Assembly (NCBI RefSeq): GCF_003044185.1
Contig: NZ_PYYB01000001.1
Location: 868,001-932,000 of the forward strand
DNA length: 64,000 bases
DNA from: Paraconexibacter algicola
GTDB lineage: Bacteria > Actinomycetota > Thermoleophilia > Solirubrobacterales > Solirubrobacteraceae
Direction of reading: 5' to 3'
The notes under the pieces were generated by a model that saw only the letters and a program-made list of their open reading frames with translations, was not told the origin of the DNA and searched no databases. Positions 8,623 to 15,862 of this stretch are shown here, piece after piece (positions within the stretch are counted from its first letter, which is position 1; each line of letters opens with the position of its first letter). The translations under genes and the position numbers were made by a program.

Positions 8623-10539
8623 ATGACCATCGTCGGTGTGCGCTCCTGGTTCATCGACCAGGACGGCGGGCTGCGCCCGCTGCACGCCGAGCTTGGAACC
8701 TGGGACGCGCCGGTCGCGACCGCTGTGTGCGACAGCAGTCCGGCAACCGGTCACGTCGCACCGGCGAGCGACTGCTCGTGCGGCCTCTACGGTTCCTATG
8801 AGCTTCCGGCCCGGACCCGTCCTGGGTGTGTCACCGGTGCGATCCAGGCGTGGGGCAAGGTCGAGCTGCACTTCTCGGGATTCCGCGCCCAGCACGCCCG
8901 GCCCGTCGCGCTCGTCCTTCCGCCCCGCGCCTCCACGAACCTGCGCCCGCGGTTGGAGCGGGCCGCCCAGCGTTACGGCGCACAGCTCGTGCCATCCCAG
9001 GACGAACTGCTGTCCGTCGCCGCCGAGTGGGGCTCTCCGGTCGCACTCCAGGACCGCCCGTTCAGCCTCCTCTCGCGCGTCGTCGCGGCGGACGACAGCC
9101 CGGATCCCGCGATGCTCGAGTCACCGGCCGGAGCACTGCAGTGGCTGTACCAGCGGACGCTCGAGCAGGCCGGCGGCCAGATGCCCGGCTTGGACCTCGA
9201 GCGGATGTCCGACGCGGACGTGGCAGATGAGCTGCTTGCCGTTCGAACGCTCTGCGAGCGGGGCATCGAGGCGACGTCGGTCACAGACGTGCAACTGGGG
9301 GCAGCGGACCGGGGCGCGGTCCTGCGTCACGTCGGGACCCTGGACGCCGCGCGGTTCCGAGGCTTCTGGGTCGCGTTGGCGCAGCGAAGTGACGGTCCGG
9401 TGGCGCGGGAGTTTATGGACGCGGGGTGTCGCGAGACGCCGGTCGTCGCACTCGCGCTCGGACTGCCCCTCTCCCCACCAAACCCGGACAGCTGGACGGC
9501 CCGCACTGCCCAGCAGCGGCTACTCACCGAACTCCAGGACCCGGAGGCGCTGCGCAGGTGTTGTGGTGCGTCCGCGGCGCAGTCGACCCGGAGATCGTGG
9601 AACGCGCGTTCCGAGGAGGCCCCGCGTTCTGGGGCGTCGAGCCGCTGCAGCGGGCCGGCAAGGCAACCGTGGCACTCGCGCAGCGTCTCGCTGATGACGA
9701 GGCACTAGCCCCGCAAGCCCGCGCCCAGGCAGCAGTCGCCGCCCGCGACACCGACCGCGGCCTGCGACTGGCGACCGAGCACCCGCGGCTGCTGCTCGAG
9801 CAGCAGCAACTGCGAAAGCTCCTTGGCCCGCTGCACTGCGCACGCATCGCAAACGAGTACGTGAAGTGCAAAAACCGCGATCCGGAGCTCGGCCTGCGAT
9901 TGGCGATCGCCCTCTTTCCCAGACCGCAGGCCGTCGGGCACGTCGCCCAACTGCTGCGCGACGCCAAGGACCGACCGGGTGAGCGGCCGCTCGCCGGGTT
10001 CACGCGGGCCGTCGTCCGCCCTCTGCGGGGCATCGTCGACGGCCAGATCGTCGCCGAACTGCTCGACGACGAACGCCTCGGCACCTTGGAGCTCCACGCG
10101 CTGCTCGAGTTGTCCTCGCGGCCGCACCCCGAGACGGCCGAGCGGCTCTGGGACAGCGGCGAAAGCCTGGACCCCAACGTGGCGATCAAGCTCCTGAACG
10201 ACGCCCACCCGCACGGCGGCCGCGTCACCCGCAAACACCTGCGCGCACACGCGACGGACTTCGACGATTGGGCCACGCCGAGAACAGCGGCAGCGATCGC
10301 CTACCTGCCCTCCACCGACCGCATCACGCTGGACTGCGCTCGCGCACTGGCCGACGCCGTCGACGCACCCACCTACCTCCGCCTGCAGGCCCTACGGATG
10401 CTCGAGCGCGGCGCCTACCGATAGCCCACGAGCTGCTCGCGGCTGACGACCTCGATCGCGACCTGCGGGCCGCGTGCACGGACGTGCTGGCCGGACGTCA
10501 CCCCAGCGACCTGACGGCCCGAATGCTCCTCACCCGCGC
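8623..10539 (+). pseudogene. Frameshifted WG-motif / helical-repeat protein
   Basis: The ATG at 8623 opens frame 1. Its first part holds a CSCGLYGSY block and a GAIQAWGKVELHFSGFRAQHARP block, which resemble the C-x-C-G-x-Y and WG-x-V-x-x-H segments of an uncharacterised actinobacterial family. Frame 1 is protein-like to about 9555. The signal then moves to frame 3 (QVLWCVRGAVDPEIVERAF) and runs through Leu- and Ala-rich helices, perhaps HEAT-like, to TAG at 10422-10424. Just before that stop it shifts again to frame 2 (IAHELLAADDLDRDL ... DLTARMLLTRAP) until about 10,540. Two frameshifts argue for decay. The first shift, in CTGCGCAGGTGTT, is not a typical slippery heptamer, so programmed frameshifting is unlikely. 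Confidence 0.6.
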
Positions 10540-10913
10540 GCCAAGGCGAGGCACAAGCCGCACCGCTTCCGCAACCGCAAGGCCGAGGCGTGGTGGGCGC
10601 TCCGGCTCAAGCTCAAGGACCGGCTGCTGGCCCTGCCCGCTGATGGGGACGACGCGGACGACCTGGCGGCGCCGTGTCCGCGACGAAGCGCGTGCAGGAC
10701 GCCGACGGCCGCACCGGCTGCGAGAGCAAGGACGACGTCCGCAAGCGGCTCGGCCGATCCCCGGATCTCGGGGACGCGCTGACGATGGCGGCGTCGGAGG
10801 AGCCCACCTACTGTGACGCGTCACCGCCGCGGTCGGAGGGGTCGGCGCGGTCGATCACCGCCGGCCTCCTCGACGAAGGCTTCAGCCCATCTCACGACGA
10901 AGCGCCCCGGTGA
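10540..10913 (+). pseudogene. Remnant of phage terminase large subunit (C-terminal end)
   Basis: Frame 1 from 10540 reads HKPHRFRNRKAEAWWALR and then LALPADGDDADDLAA. From about 10674 frame 3 continues with SATKRVQDADGR, ESKDDVRKRLGRSPD and GDALTMA. This order (FxNRRAExWW, IxLPDDD, then IESKxDMRKRxGRSPDxADAL) is the well-known end of tailed-phage terminase large subunits, including part of the nuclease domain. Only about 90 residues remain, split by a frameshift and with no ATPase domain, so it is a dead prophage scrap fused directly to the end of the preceding broken gene. Confidence 0.7.
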
Positions 10914-11182
10914 CAGGGCGCTTCGTGGTGCGGCTGATCCAGGAACTTCTTGGCGGGCGGACCAGCGCGCGATACCTGTGCGATCAGGCGATGTGGTGCG
11001 CTGGGGACGCTACAGACTTCGAAGGACGCACTTCTGCTCCCGGCGAAGCCCCTGCAAATTGCGGGACTTTCCTCGGCCCGATGTGGGTTCCGTCCGCGCG
11101 GCGATCATGATGTAGGACAGCCCTCACCGAGACCTTGGCGGGCCTCGGGCAGAGGGAACAGAAGTGCGATCAAGGAGTAACG
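10914..11182. other. Gap without recognisable genes
   Basis: No coherent coding frame is seen here. Short open frames are of mixed, unconvincing composition. The last bases carry the ribosome binding site AAGGAG (11173-11178) of the next gene. Confidence 0.4.
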
Positions 11183-11347
11183 ATGTATTTCAGGATTCGC
11201 TACGACGCCGACGGCTACCGCGCGCTCGCGTACGCCAGCAACCACCAGCTGATCTGGTGGACCGAGGGCTACGTCTCGAAGGCGGACGCGCGTCGCGCGA
11301 TCGACCTCATCAAGCGCGAGGGTCCCGGCGGGGACGTCCACCAGTAG
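11183..11347 (+). CDS. Small YegP/DUF1508-like protein
   Basis: 54 residues. The pattern FRIRYDADGYRALAYASNHQ followed by EGYVSKADARRAIDLIK matches the single DUF1508 (YegP) repeat: strand, strand, 'SE-GY', helix. YegP-type proteins are small and their role is not well defined. The start is ATG 11183 because AAGGAG sits 4-5 bases before it; a longer in-frame start upstream lacks such a site. A strong hairpin follows the stop, so it is likely a single-gene transcript. Confidence 0.75.
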   Translation: MYFRIRYDADGYRALAYASNHQLIWWTEGYVSKADARRAIDLIKREGPGGDVHQ

Positions 11348-11356
11348 GTGTGGTGC

Positions 11357-11392
11357 ACGCTCGGGGGTGGCCTGACTGCCACTCCCGAGCGT
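11357..11392. terminator. Bidirectional terminator hairpin
   Basis: ACGCTCGGGGGTGGC (11357-11371) pairs with GCCACTCCCGAGCGT (11378-11392), 15 positions with one G-T, loop CTGACT. It lies between convergent genes (plus-strand end at 11347, minus-strand end at 11407) and is followed by TTAT on the plus side. Confidence 0.8.
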
Positions 11393-11406
11393 TATCTCTG
11401 GCGCGT

Positions 11407-11661
11407 CTAGTCGCGCTGAACGACGGTGCCGGTCGGCGGGTTGTCGCGGTCTTGGAACGTGGAACGCATGCGCGGCGCAGCGTCCAGCAGCAGCATCACG
11501 ATGACCACGTCGCCGCCGCGCGCGTCGATCTGCTCAGCGGCGGCGCGAGCTGCATCGAGAGTGGAGTGGGCGCCGTAGATCTCGGTGCCGTCGCAGGAGT
11601 AGTCCACGGTCAGGAGGAACACCGGGTTGCTCACCACGACTTCTCGGACCGCGTCGCTCAT
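11407..11661 (-). CDS. Hypothetical protein
   Basis: 84 residues, not recognised. The sequence VFLLTVDYSCDGTEIYGAHSTLDAARAAAEQID looks like a strand-turn-strand followed by a helix, similar in style to small proteins that decorate phages and plasmids. The start ATG (11661) overlaps the stop of the upstream gene by four bases, so the two are cotranslated. A hairpin terminator lies 15 bases past the stop. Confidence 0.6.
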   Translation of the reverse strand: MSDAVREVVVSNPVFLLTVDYSCDGTEIYGAHSTLDAARAAAEQIDARGGDVVIVMLLLDAAPRMRSTFQDRDNPPTGTVVQRD

Positions 11662-11939
11662 CTTCCGCGTCGCTCAAGCCACGCGCTGAGCTGCGCCAAG
11701 CCGCGCTCAACCTCGGCCGCGACCGTCTCGCGGATCGGACGCCAAGCATCGGTCAGCTGCTCGAGCGCGCTCGGCTCCGGCACGGGCATCACGGTCCCGG
11801 TCTGGTAGCCGACGTGCACCAGGTCGCCGGGCTCGATGTCTGCGCCGGCGATGAGGGTACGGAGGCTGATCGGCGCACAGGGGCGTAACTGCGGCGGGCT
11901 GGAGCCGTAGTTCATCTGCTTCTGCTTCCCGCGGGCCAC
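11658..11939 (-). CDS. Hypothetical protein
   Basis: 93 residues from GTG 11939; an ATG at 11915 would give a protein eight residues shorter and also has an AG-rich stretch upstream, so the start is uncertain. The middle (GADIEPGDLVHVGYQTGTVMPVP) looks like a small beta-barrel and the end (ETVAAEVERGLAQLSAWLERR) is an amphipathic helix. No family recognised. It overlaps the 84-residue gene downstream and is divergent from the sigma-like gene at 11978. Confidence 0.5.
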   Translation of the reverse strand: MARGKQKQMNYGSSPPQLRPCAPISLRTLIAGADIEPGDLVHVGYQTGTVMPVPEPSALEQLTDAWRPIRETVAAEVERGLAQLSAWLERRGR

Positions 11940-11977
11940 GCCTCGATGGTCCTCACCGACCGAAAGGACCCGCAGGA

Positions 11978-12649
11978 ATGGAGCACCCGCCCCTGCGCGC
12001 GACCCCGCGCAGACCGCACCCCATCACGACCACCGACGACGCCCGTCGGCTGGCCACCATCGCCGTCCTGCAGTCCATCGACCGAGCCGTCGCCCGCGTC
12101 GCGCGCCAGCACGGCGACGCCATCGCCGAGGACGTCCACCTCCGCCTGCTGCGGCGCATCGACACCGGGCCAACCCTGGCCGACACGTCGTGCTGGCTCG
12201 ACGAGACCGGAGAGATCCGAGAGCTCGCACTGCGCGCCTGGATGCGCAAAGCCGCCGACGGCGAGACCAGCACCGCCTACCGCCACCGCACCGGCCTCGA
12301 CGCACTGCTCGACCTCCCCGACACCCGCGAGCCAGCGGCCCATGAGATCCCGCCTGCGGTCAACGCCGACGACGACCCGGCGGTGCTCTTGGTCAGCCTG
12401 CGCCGTGCCACCCGGCAGGTCGCGATGACGCCACGGACCCGCGAGATCGCGCTGCAGGTCCTCACCGACCGACTGGCCGGCGAGACCTTCGCGACCGCCG
12501 CCCAGCGCGCAGGGGTGCCGACCAACACCGCCACCCAGTACAGCCGCCGGCTGCTGCGAGCGGTCGCGCCGAGCCTGCAGCGCCGCGTGCGACGCGTCGT
12601 GCGCGAGCAGAAGTCGACGCTGTCACAACAGCGGCCCGCCACGCGCTGA
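11978..12649 (+). CDS. Sigma-factor-like / helix-turn-helix protein
   Basis: 223 residues. The C-terminal part (about 150-205) reads TPRTREIALQVLTDRLAGE then FATAAQRAGVPTNTATQYSRRLLRA, a helix-turn-helix like sigma region 4 that would sit in the -35 groove. The N-terminal helices (ATIAVLQSIDRAVARVARQHGD) could be a weak region-2 equivalent. The middle is acidic and unlike a standard sigma factor. AAAGGA lies 9 bases before the ATG. The gap to the membrane gene at 12659 is only 9 bases, so the two form an operon, possibly extending to the CARF nuclease. A regulator of this small cluster is plausible but inferred. Confidence 0.55.
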   Translation: MEHPPLRATPRRPHPITTTDDARRLATIAVLQSIDRAVARVARQHGDAIAEDVHLRLLRRIDTGPTLADTSCWLDETGEIRELALRAWMRKAADGETSTAYRHRTGLDALLDLPDTREPAAHEIPPAVNADDDPAVLLVSLRRATRQVAMTPRTREIALQVLTDRLAGETFATAAQRAGVPTNTATQYSRRLLRAVAPSLQRRVRRVVREQKSTLSQQRPATR

Positions 12650-12658
12650 ACAGCAGCC

Positions 12659-13555
12659 ATGAGCACTCACGACACCACCTCCACCCCACCCACCCCGACC
12701 CCTGCCGACCAGGCCGTCCGAACCACGCCGCCAGCCGCGCTCAGCGCCGTCGCCGAGCTACCCCGCCCCGTGCTGCTCACCGGGACGGGCGGCGTTCTGC
12801 TCCTGCTCGCCATGTTCCTCCCCTGGTTCCGCCTCGACGTCCCCGCGGTGGGCGGATCGCGCTCGGGGCTGCAGTCCTCGGCCCTGACGGTCGTGCCCGT
12901 CCTGCTGGCCGCCGGGGGAGCGCTGAGCGTCGCCTGGGCCGCACGCACAACGCGCACCGCACACGTCCTCGGGCGCCCAGGGTGGCACGTGACCAGCGCC
13001 GCCGGACTCCTCGCACTGATCGGCACCGTCGCCGCCGTCCTCTCCCCGCCGAGCATCCTTCCCGGGCCGGACGCGGTCAGCGGCTTCGCCTCCCTGGTCG
13101 GTCTGGACCCCAAGCCTCAGCTCGGCGTCTACCTCGCCCTCCTGGCCGCCACCGTGATCACCGCAGGCGGCCTGACCCTCCCCGCCGGCCCGCTACACGA
13201 AGGCACCAACGGCCCTGCCGGAAACATGTACCTCGCCATCCGCCGCGCCCGGGCCGACGAGAACACCGGGCTCCTAGCGTCCGCCGCGATGGGCCTCGCG
13301 GCGCCCTCCCTGGTGATCCTCGGACTCGTCCGGGACTCCGCGGCGGTGCTCACGGTCGCCTTGGTCACGGCGATCGCCGCCGTGCTCGCCTCCCGCGTCG
13401 CGCGCCGCGGCCTGCCGGCAGACGAGAAAGACCTGCGAACGCTGTCACGCGTCGGACAGGCCGGAGGCTGGACCGTCCTCGGCGCGACGCTCACGGTGCT
13501 GATCCTCACCGCGGCCGTGCTCGGGCAGGCAGCCAATGACCTTGGCGCCCTCTAA
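12659..13555 (+). CDS. Hypothetical multi-pass membrane protein
   Basis: 298 residues. A Thr/Pro-rich N-terminal tail of about 35 residues precedes hydrophobic segments at about 38-58 (VLLTGTGGVLLLLAMFLPWF), 75-92, 108-126, 155-172, 205-222, 228-246 and 275-295. The 'AMFLPWF' motif after the first segment is common in short actinobacterial membrane proteins of unknown role. No transporter signature is seen. It follows the sigma-like gene by 9 bases and precedes a perfect hairpin and the CARF nuclease gene. Confidence 0.7.
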   Translation: MSTHDTTSTPPTPTPADQAVRTTPPAALSAVAELPRPVLLTGTGGVLLLLAMFLPWFRLDVPAVGGSRSGLQSSALTVVPVLLAAGGALSVAWAARTTRTAHVLGRPGWHVTSAAGLLALIGTVAAVLSPPSILPGPDAVSGFASLVGLDPKPQLGVYLALLAATVITAGGLTLPAGPLHEGTNGPAGNMYLAIRRARADENTGLLASAAMGLAAPSLVILGLVRDSAAVLTVALVTAIAAVLASRVARRGLPADEKDLRTLSRVGQAGGWTVLGATLTVLILTAAVLGQAANDLGAL

Positions 13556-13575
13556 TCGTACCCGTGAGAGAGACT

Positions 13576-13611
13576 GTGCGGGAGTCCGCTGCCGAAAGCG
13601 GACTCCCGCAC
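13576..13611. repeat. Perfect 15-bp inverted repeat before the CARF nuclease
   Basis: GTGCGGGAGTCCGCT (13576-13590) and AGCGGACTCCCGCAC (13597-13611) are exact complements, loop GCCGAA. The right arm ends directly at the ATG of the next gene. There is no T-run. It could be a terminator for the 12659 gene, an attenuator, or a structure that hides the start of the nuclease gene. Confidence 0.85.
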
Positions 13612-14688
13612 ATGGTGAGTCCAGCACCACTCCACACCGCCGCGTTCGTCGTCGACGACCACCCCCTCGACACGTACCTCGCATGCGCCGCCCTGCGCCC
13701 CACGCAGGCGATCCTCATCCATCCTCCCGACCGCGCCGACGAGGCACAGCGACTACGCGACGTCCTCACGCGCCGCTTCGCCACGACGGCCCACTGCGAG
13801 GAGATCGGCGACAACACACACTTCCCGCAGGCCCAAGCCCTCCACGCCCGGCTGCCGGCTAACACGCACGTCCACCACACCGGCGGCGACGGCTCCCTCG
13901 CCTCAAGCCTGCGAGCCGCGCACTTCATCGCCGACCGGGCACCCCAGGACGCCTCCTGCCTGGATGAGGACCGCAGGCTCCTACGCCGAGACGACGGCAC
14001 CGACACCCCGCTCGCAGACCTCGTCCCCGCCAACGCGGTCACCCTCGAGGTCCTCATGGACCTTCAAGGCTTCCACCGCGCGCGGCCCGACACCGAGACG
14101 CAGGCCGCATCGCACGCGCTCCTGGACGCCGCCGGCCCACCACCGTGGGAGCAGGTCGCCCGGCTCGTCGACGACGGCACAACAGCAGTCGCAGTGCTAC
14201 GCCGTCACATCGAAGAAGCCCAGCCCCGCCCCAACCGCTTCACGCGCAGCCATCACCTCGAGGTCTTCCTCAGAGGACTCTTTCTCGAGTACCTGCTCTC
14301 ACGACTCATCACCCAAGCCGCACCAGGCCACGAGGTGCACACCGGCGTCCGCCTGACGCGCGACGCCATGAGCCTCGAACTCGACGTCGTCGCCATCGGC
14401 CACTACCGCCCGTACGTCTTCTCCTGCACCACCGGCCGCACCGGCAAGAACGCGAAGGCCAAAGCCTTCGAAGTCCTCGCCCGCGCCCGCCAGATCGGCG
14501 GACAGACCGCCCGCCCCGGACTCCTCGCCGCACTCGACACCCAATCAACCCCCAACGCACGACAGGTCGCCCACCTCTCCACCGTCGACCGGGACGACAC
14601 CGCCGAGCAGGTCCTCGTCGTCGAACTCACCTCCCTCGCAGCCGCCGCCGTCAACGGCAACGTCGCGGATCTTCTGCTCGCCCACTAA
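13612..14688 (+). CDS. CARF-domain nuclease of the DUF1887 (Card1/Can2-like) family
   Basis: 358 residues. The N-terminal half is a Rossmann-like CARF domain: hydrophobic strand AAFVVDD, QAILIHPP, and the loop HTGGDGSLASSL (about 89-100), equivalent to the 'TGGTK' ligand loop of DUF1887 proteins. The C-terminal half has the restriction-endonuclease-like core: GLFLEYLL (Glu about 225), LELDVVAI (Glu 256, Asp 258), then FSCTTGRTGK (270-279) and a KAFEVLARARQIGG helix. In Card1/Can2 cyclic oligoadenylate binding by CARF switches on cutting of nucleic acid. Here the usual 'CKT' Lys is Thr 273, with Lys 279 nearby as a possible substitute. ATG 13612 is preferred over GTG 13564, which would run translation through a perfect hairpin. 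No Cas10 or CRISPR array is in the window. Confidence 0.78.
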   Translation: MVSPAPLHTAAFVVDDHPLDTYLACAALRPTQAILIHPPDRADEAQRLRDVLTRRFATTAHCEEIGDNTHFPQAQALHARLPANTHVHHTGGDGSLASSLRAAHFIADRAPQDASCLDEDRRLLRRDDGTDTPLADLVPANAVTLEVLMDLQGFHRARPDTETQAASHALLDAAGPPPWEQVARLVDDGTTAVAVLRRHIEEAQPRPNRFTRSHHLEVFLRGLFLEYLLSRLITQAAPGHEVHTGVRLTRDAMSLELDVVAIGHYRPYVFSCTTGRTGKNAKAKAFEVLARARQIGGQTARPGLLAALDTQSTPNARQVAHLSTVDRDDTAEQVLVVELTSLAAAAVNGNVADLLLAH

Positions 14689-15186
14689 CCCTCAGCAGCA
14701 GACCACGGACCCGGCTGGCACACAGCCACCGCGCCGCGCGCAAGCATCAATGACGCCAGAAGACTCCCCCGAACCCCGGATCCGCGGGCCTCGGGCTCCA
14801 CGCCGCTACCAGCATGAGGTTGACGCCGCTCGCGCAACTCTCGGAGCGCCTCGTTCTCAGCCCCGCGAGGTACGCGCTTCGTGCGACCACCCTTCCCTCC
14901 AGGTGCGGCCCTCACGACGTCCACCTGGTCCCACCGGATCGGGACCGACGGGCGGGCGACAGCTGGCGAGAGCAGGATGTCCAGCAGCTCGCCGACCGCA
15001 TCCACTAGCGGGGCGTCCGCATACGGAACGACGTCGACGATCCACCGGCGGTGTTCCAGGTTTGGGTCCACGTTTCCCCGCGTCCGGTGCCATCCGCTGC
15101 TGTCTCCTGCGGACTGCGCGCGGAACCGAACGCAAGAGAGGCCCGCAAATTGCCGCTCCTGCGGCTTGCTGCGGACCTCTGCTGAG
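14689..15186. other. Gap between CARF nuclease and tRNA-Asp
   Basis: No clear gene in 498 bases. On the minus strand about 14,800-15,070 reads a protein-like stretch (RRWIVDVVPYADAPLVDAV, ELLDILLSPAVARPSV) without an obvious start, probably a remnant at the island edge. A short hairpin at 15152-15165 follows the tRNA 3' end. Confidence 0.4.
15152..15165 (-). terminator. Hairpin downstream of tRNA-Asp
   Basis: GCCGC and GCGGC arms with a 4-base loop, read on the minus strand 21 bases after the tRNA 3' end and followed by AATTT. A short, plausible tRNA terminator. Confidence 0.4.
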
Positions 15187-15260
<74 letters not shown>

Positions 15261-15358
15261 AAACGGGACCGGCAGTATGGCACGAAGTCGCGAAACGTGG
15301 CGTGCCGTGTGGCGACCGGCGCAACTCCCGGGCAGACTGGCGGTTGGAACCGTCGCCC

Positions 15359-15838
15359 GTGACCCGTCCGCGCTCCCGCATCCTCGCCGTCCTCGCGCTC
15401 CTCGCCGCCCTGCCCGCGGTGGCGTTCGCGACCGGGATCGAGGGCACGCCGCGCGACGACCTGCTCCGCGGCTCCCAGCAGGCGGACACGCTCACGGGCC
15501 TCGGGGGCGACGACGAGCTGCGCGCCTTCGACGGCGACGACACGCTGGACGGCGGACCGGGCGACGACCGCCTGCTCGCCGGCCGCGGGGCGGACACGCT
15601 GGTGGGCGGCCCCGGGGCCGACCGGCTGATCGCCGGCCCGGGACGGGACGTCCTGCGCGGCGGGCCGGGCAGCGACGTGCTCGCCGCGCGCGACGGCGAG
15701 CCGGACACGATCCACTGCGGCCCGGGCGGCCGCGACCGCGCGACGCTCGACCTCGTCGACGTCATCGCCGACGCGACGCCGCAGCGGCCGGACGGGGCGT
15801 GCGAGCTGGTCGACCGCGCCCCGCCGAAGACCGGCTGA
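15359..15838 (+). CDS. Secreted RTX-type calcium-binding repeat protein
   Basis: 159 residues from GTG 15359. A signal peptide (RSRILAVLALLAALPAVAFA, residues about 5-24) is followed by IEGTPRDDLLRGS and about six imperfect GGxGxDxL nonapeptides (GGDDELRAF, GGPGDDRLL, GRGADTLVG, GGPGADRLI and so on) that form a calcium-binding beta-roll. The end has Cys 123 and Cys 147-type residues that may form a disulfide. Such short, repeat-only proteins are common in Solirubrobacterales and lack an enzymatic domain. It lies between tRNA-Asp and malic enzyme, outside the island. Confidence 0.8.
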   Translation: MTRPRSRILAVLALLAALPAVAFATGIEGTPRDDLLRGSQQADTLTGLGGDDELRAFDGDDTLDGGPGDDRLLAGRGADTLVGGPGADRLIAGPGRDVLRGGPGSDVLAARDGEPDTIHCGPGGRDRATLDLVDVIADATPQRPDGACELVDRAPPKTG

Positions 15839-15862
15839 CCGCCGGGCCGCCCGCGCGCGAGC

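Noticed and set aside
9540-9570. Programmed ribosomal frameshift site
   Set aside because: No X-XXY-YYZ slippery heptamer or strong downstream pseudoknot is apparent, and a second frame change follows near 10415. Decay or sequence error is simpler.
13564-13611. GTG 13564 as start of the CARF nuclease
   Set aside because: It would add 16 residues coded by the two arms of a perfect hairpin, has no ribosome binding site, and the family fold begins after ATG 13612.
11000-15186. CRISPR array near the CARF nuclease
   Set aside because: No regularly spaced repeats of 25-40 bases are visible in this stretch or elsewhere in the window.
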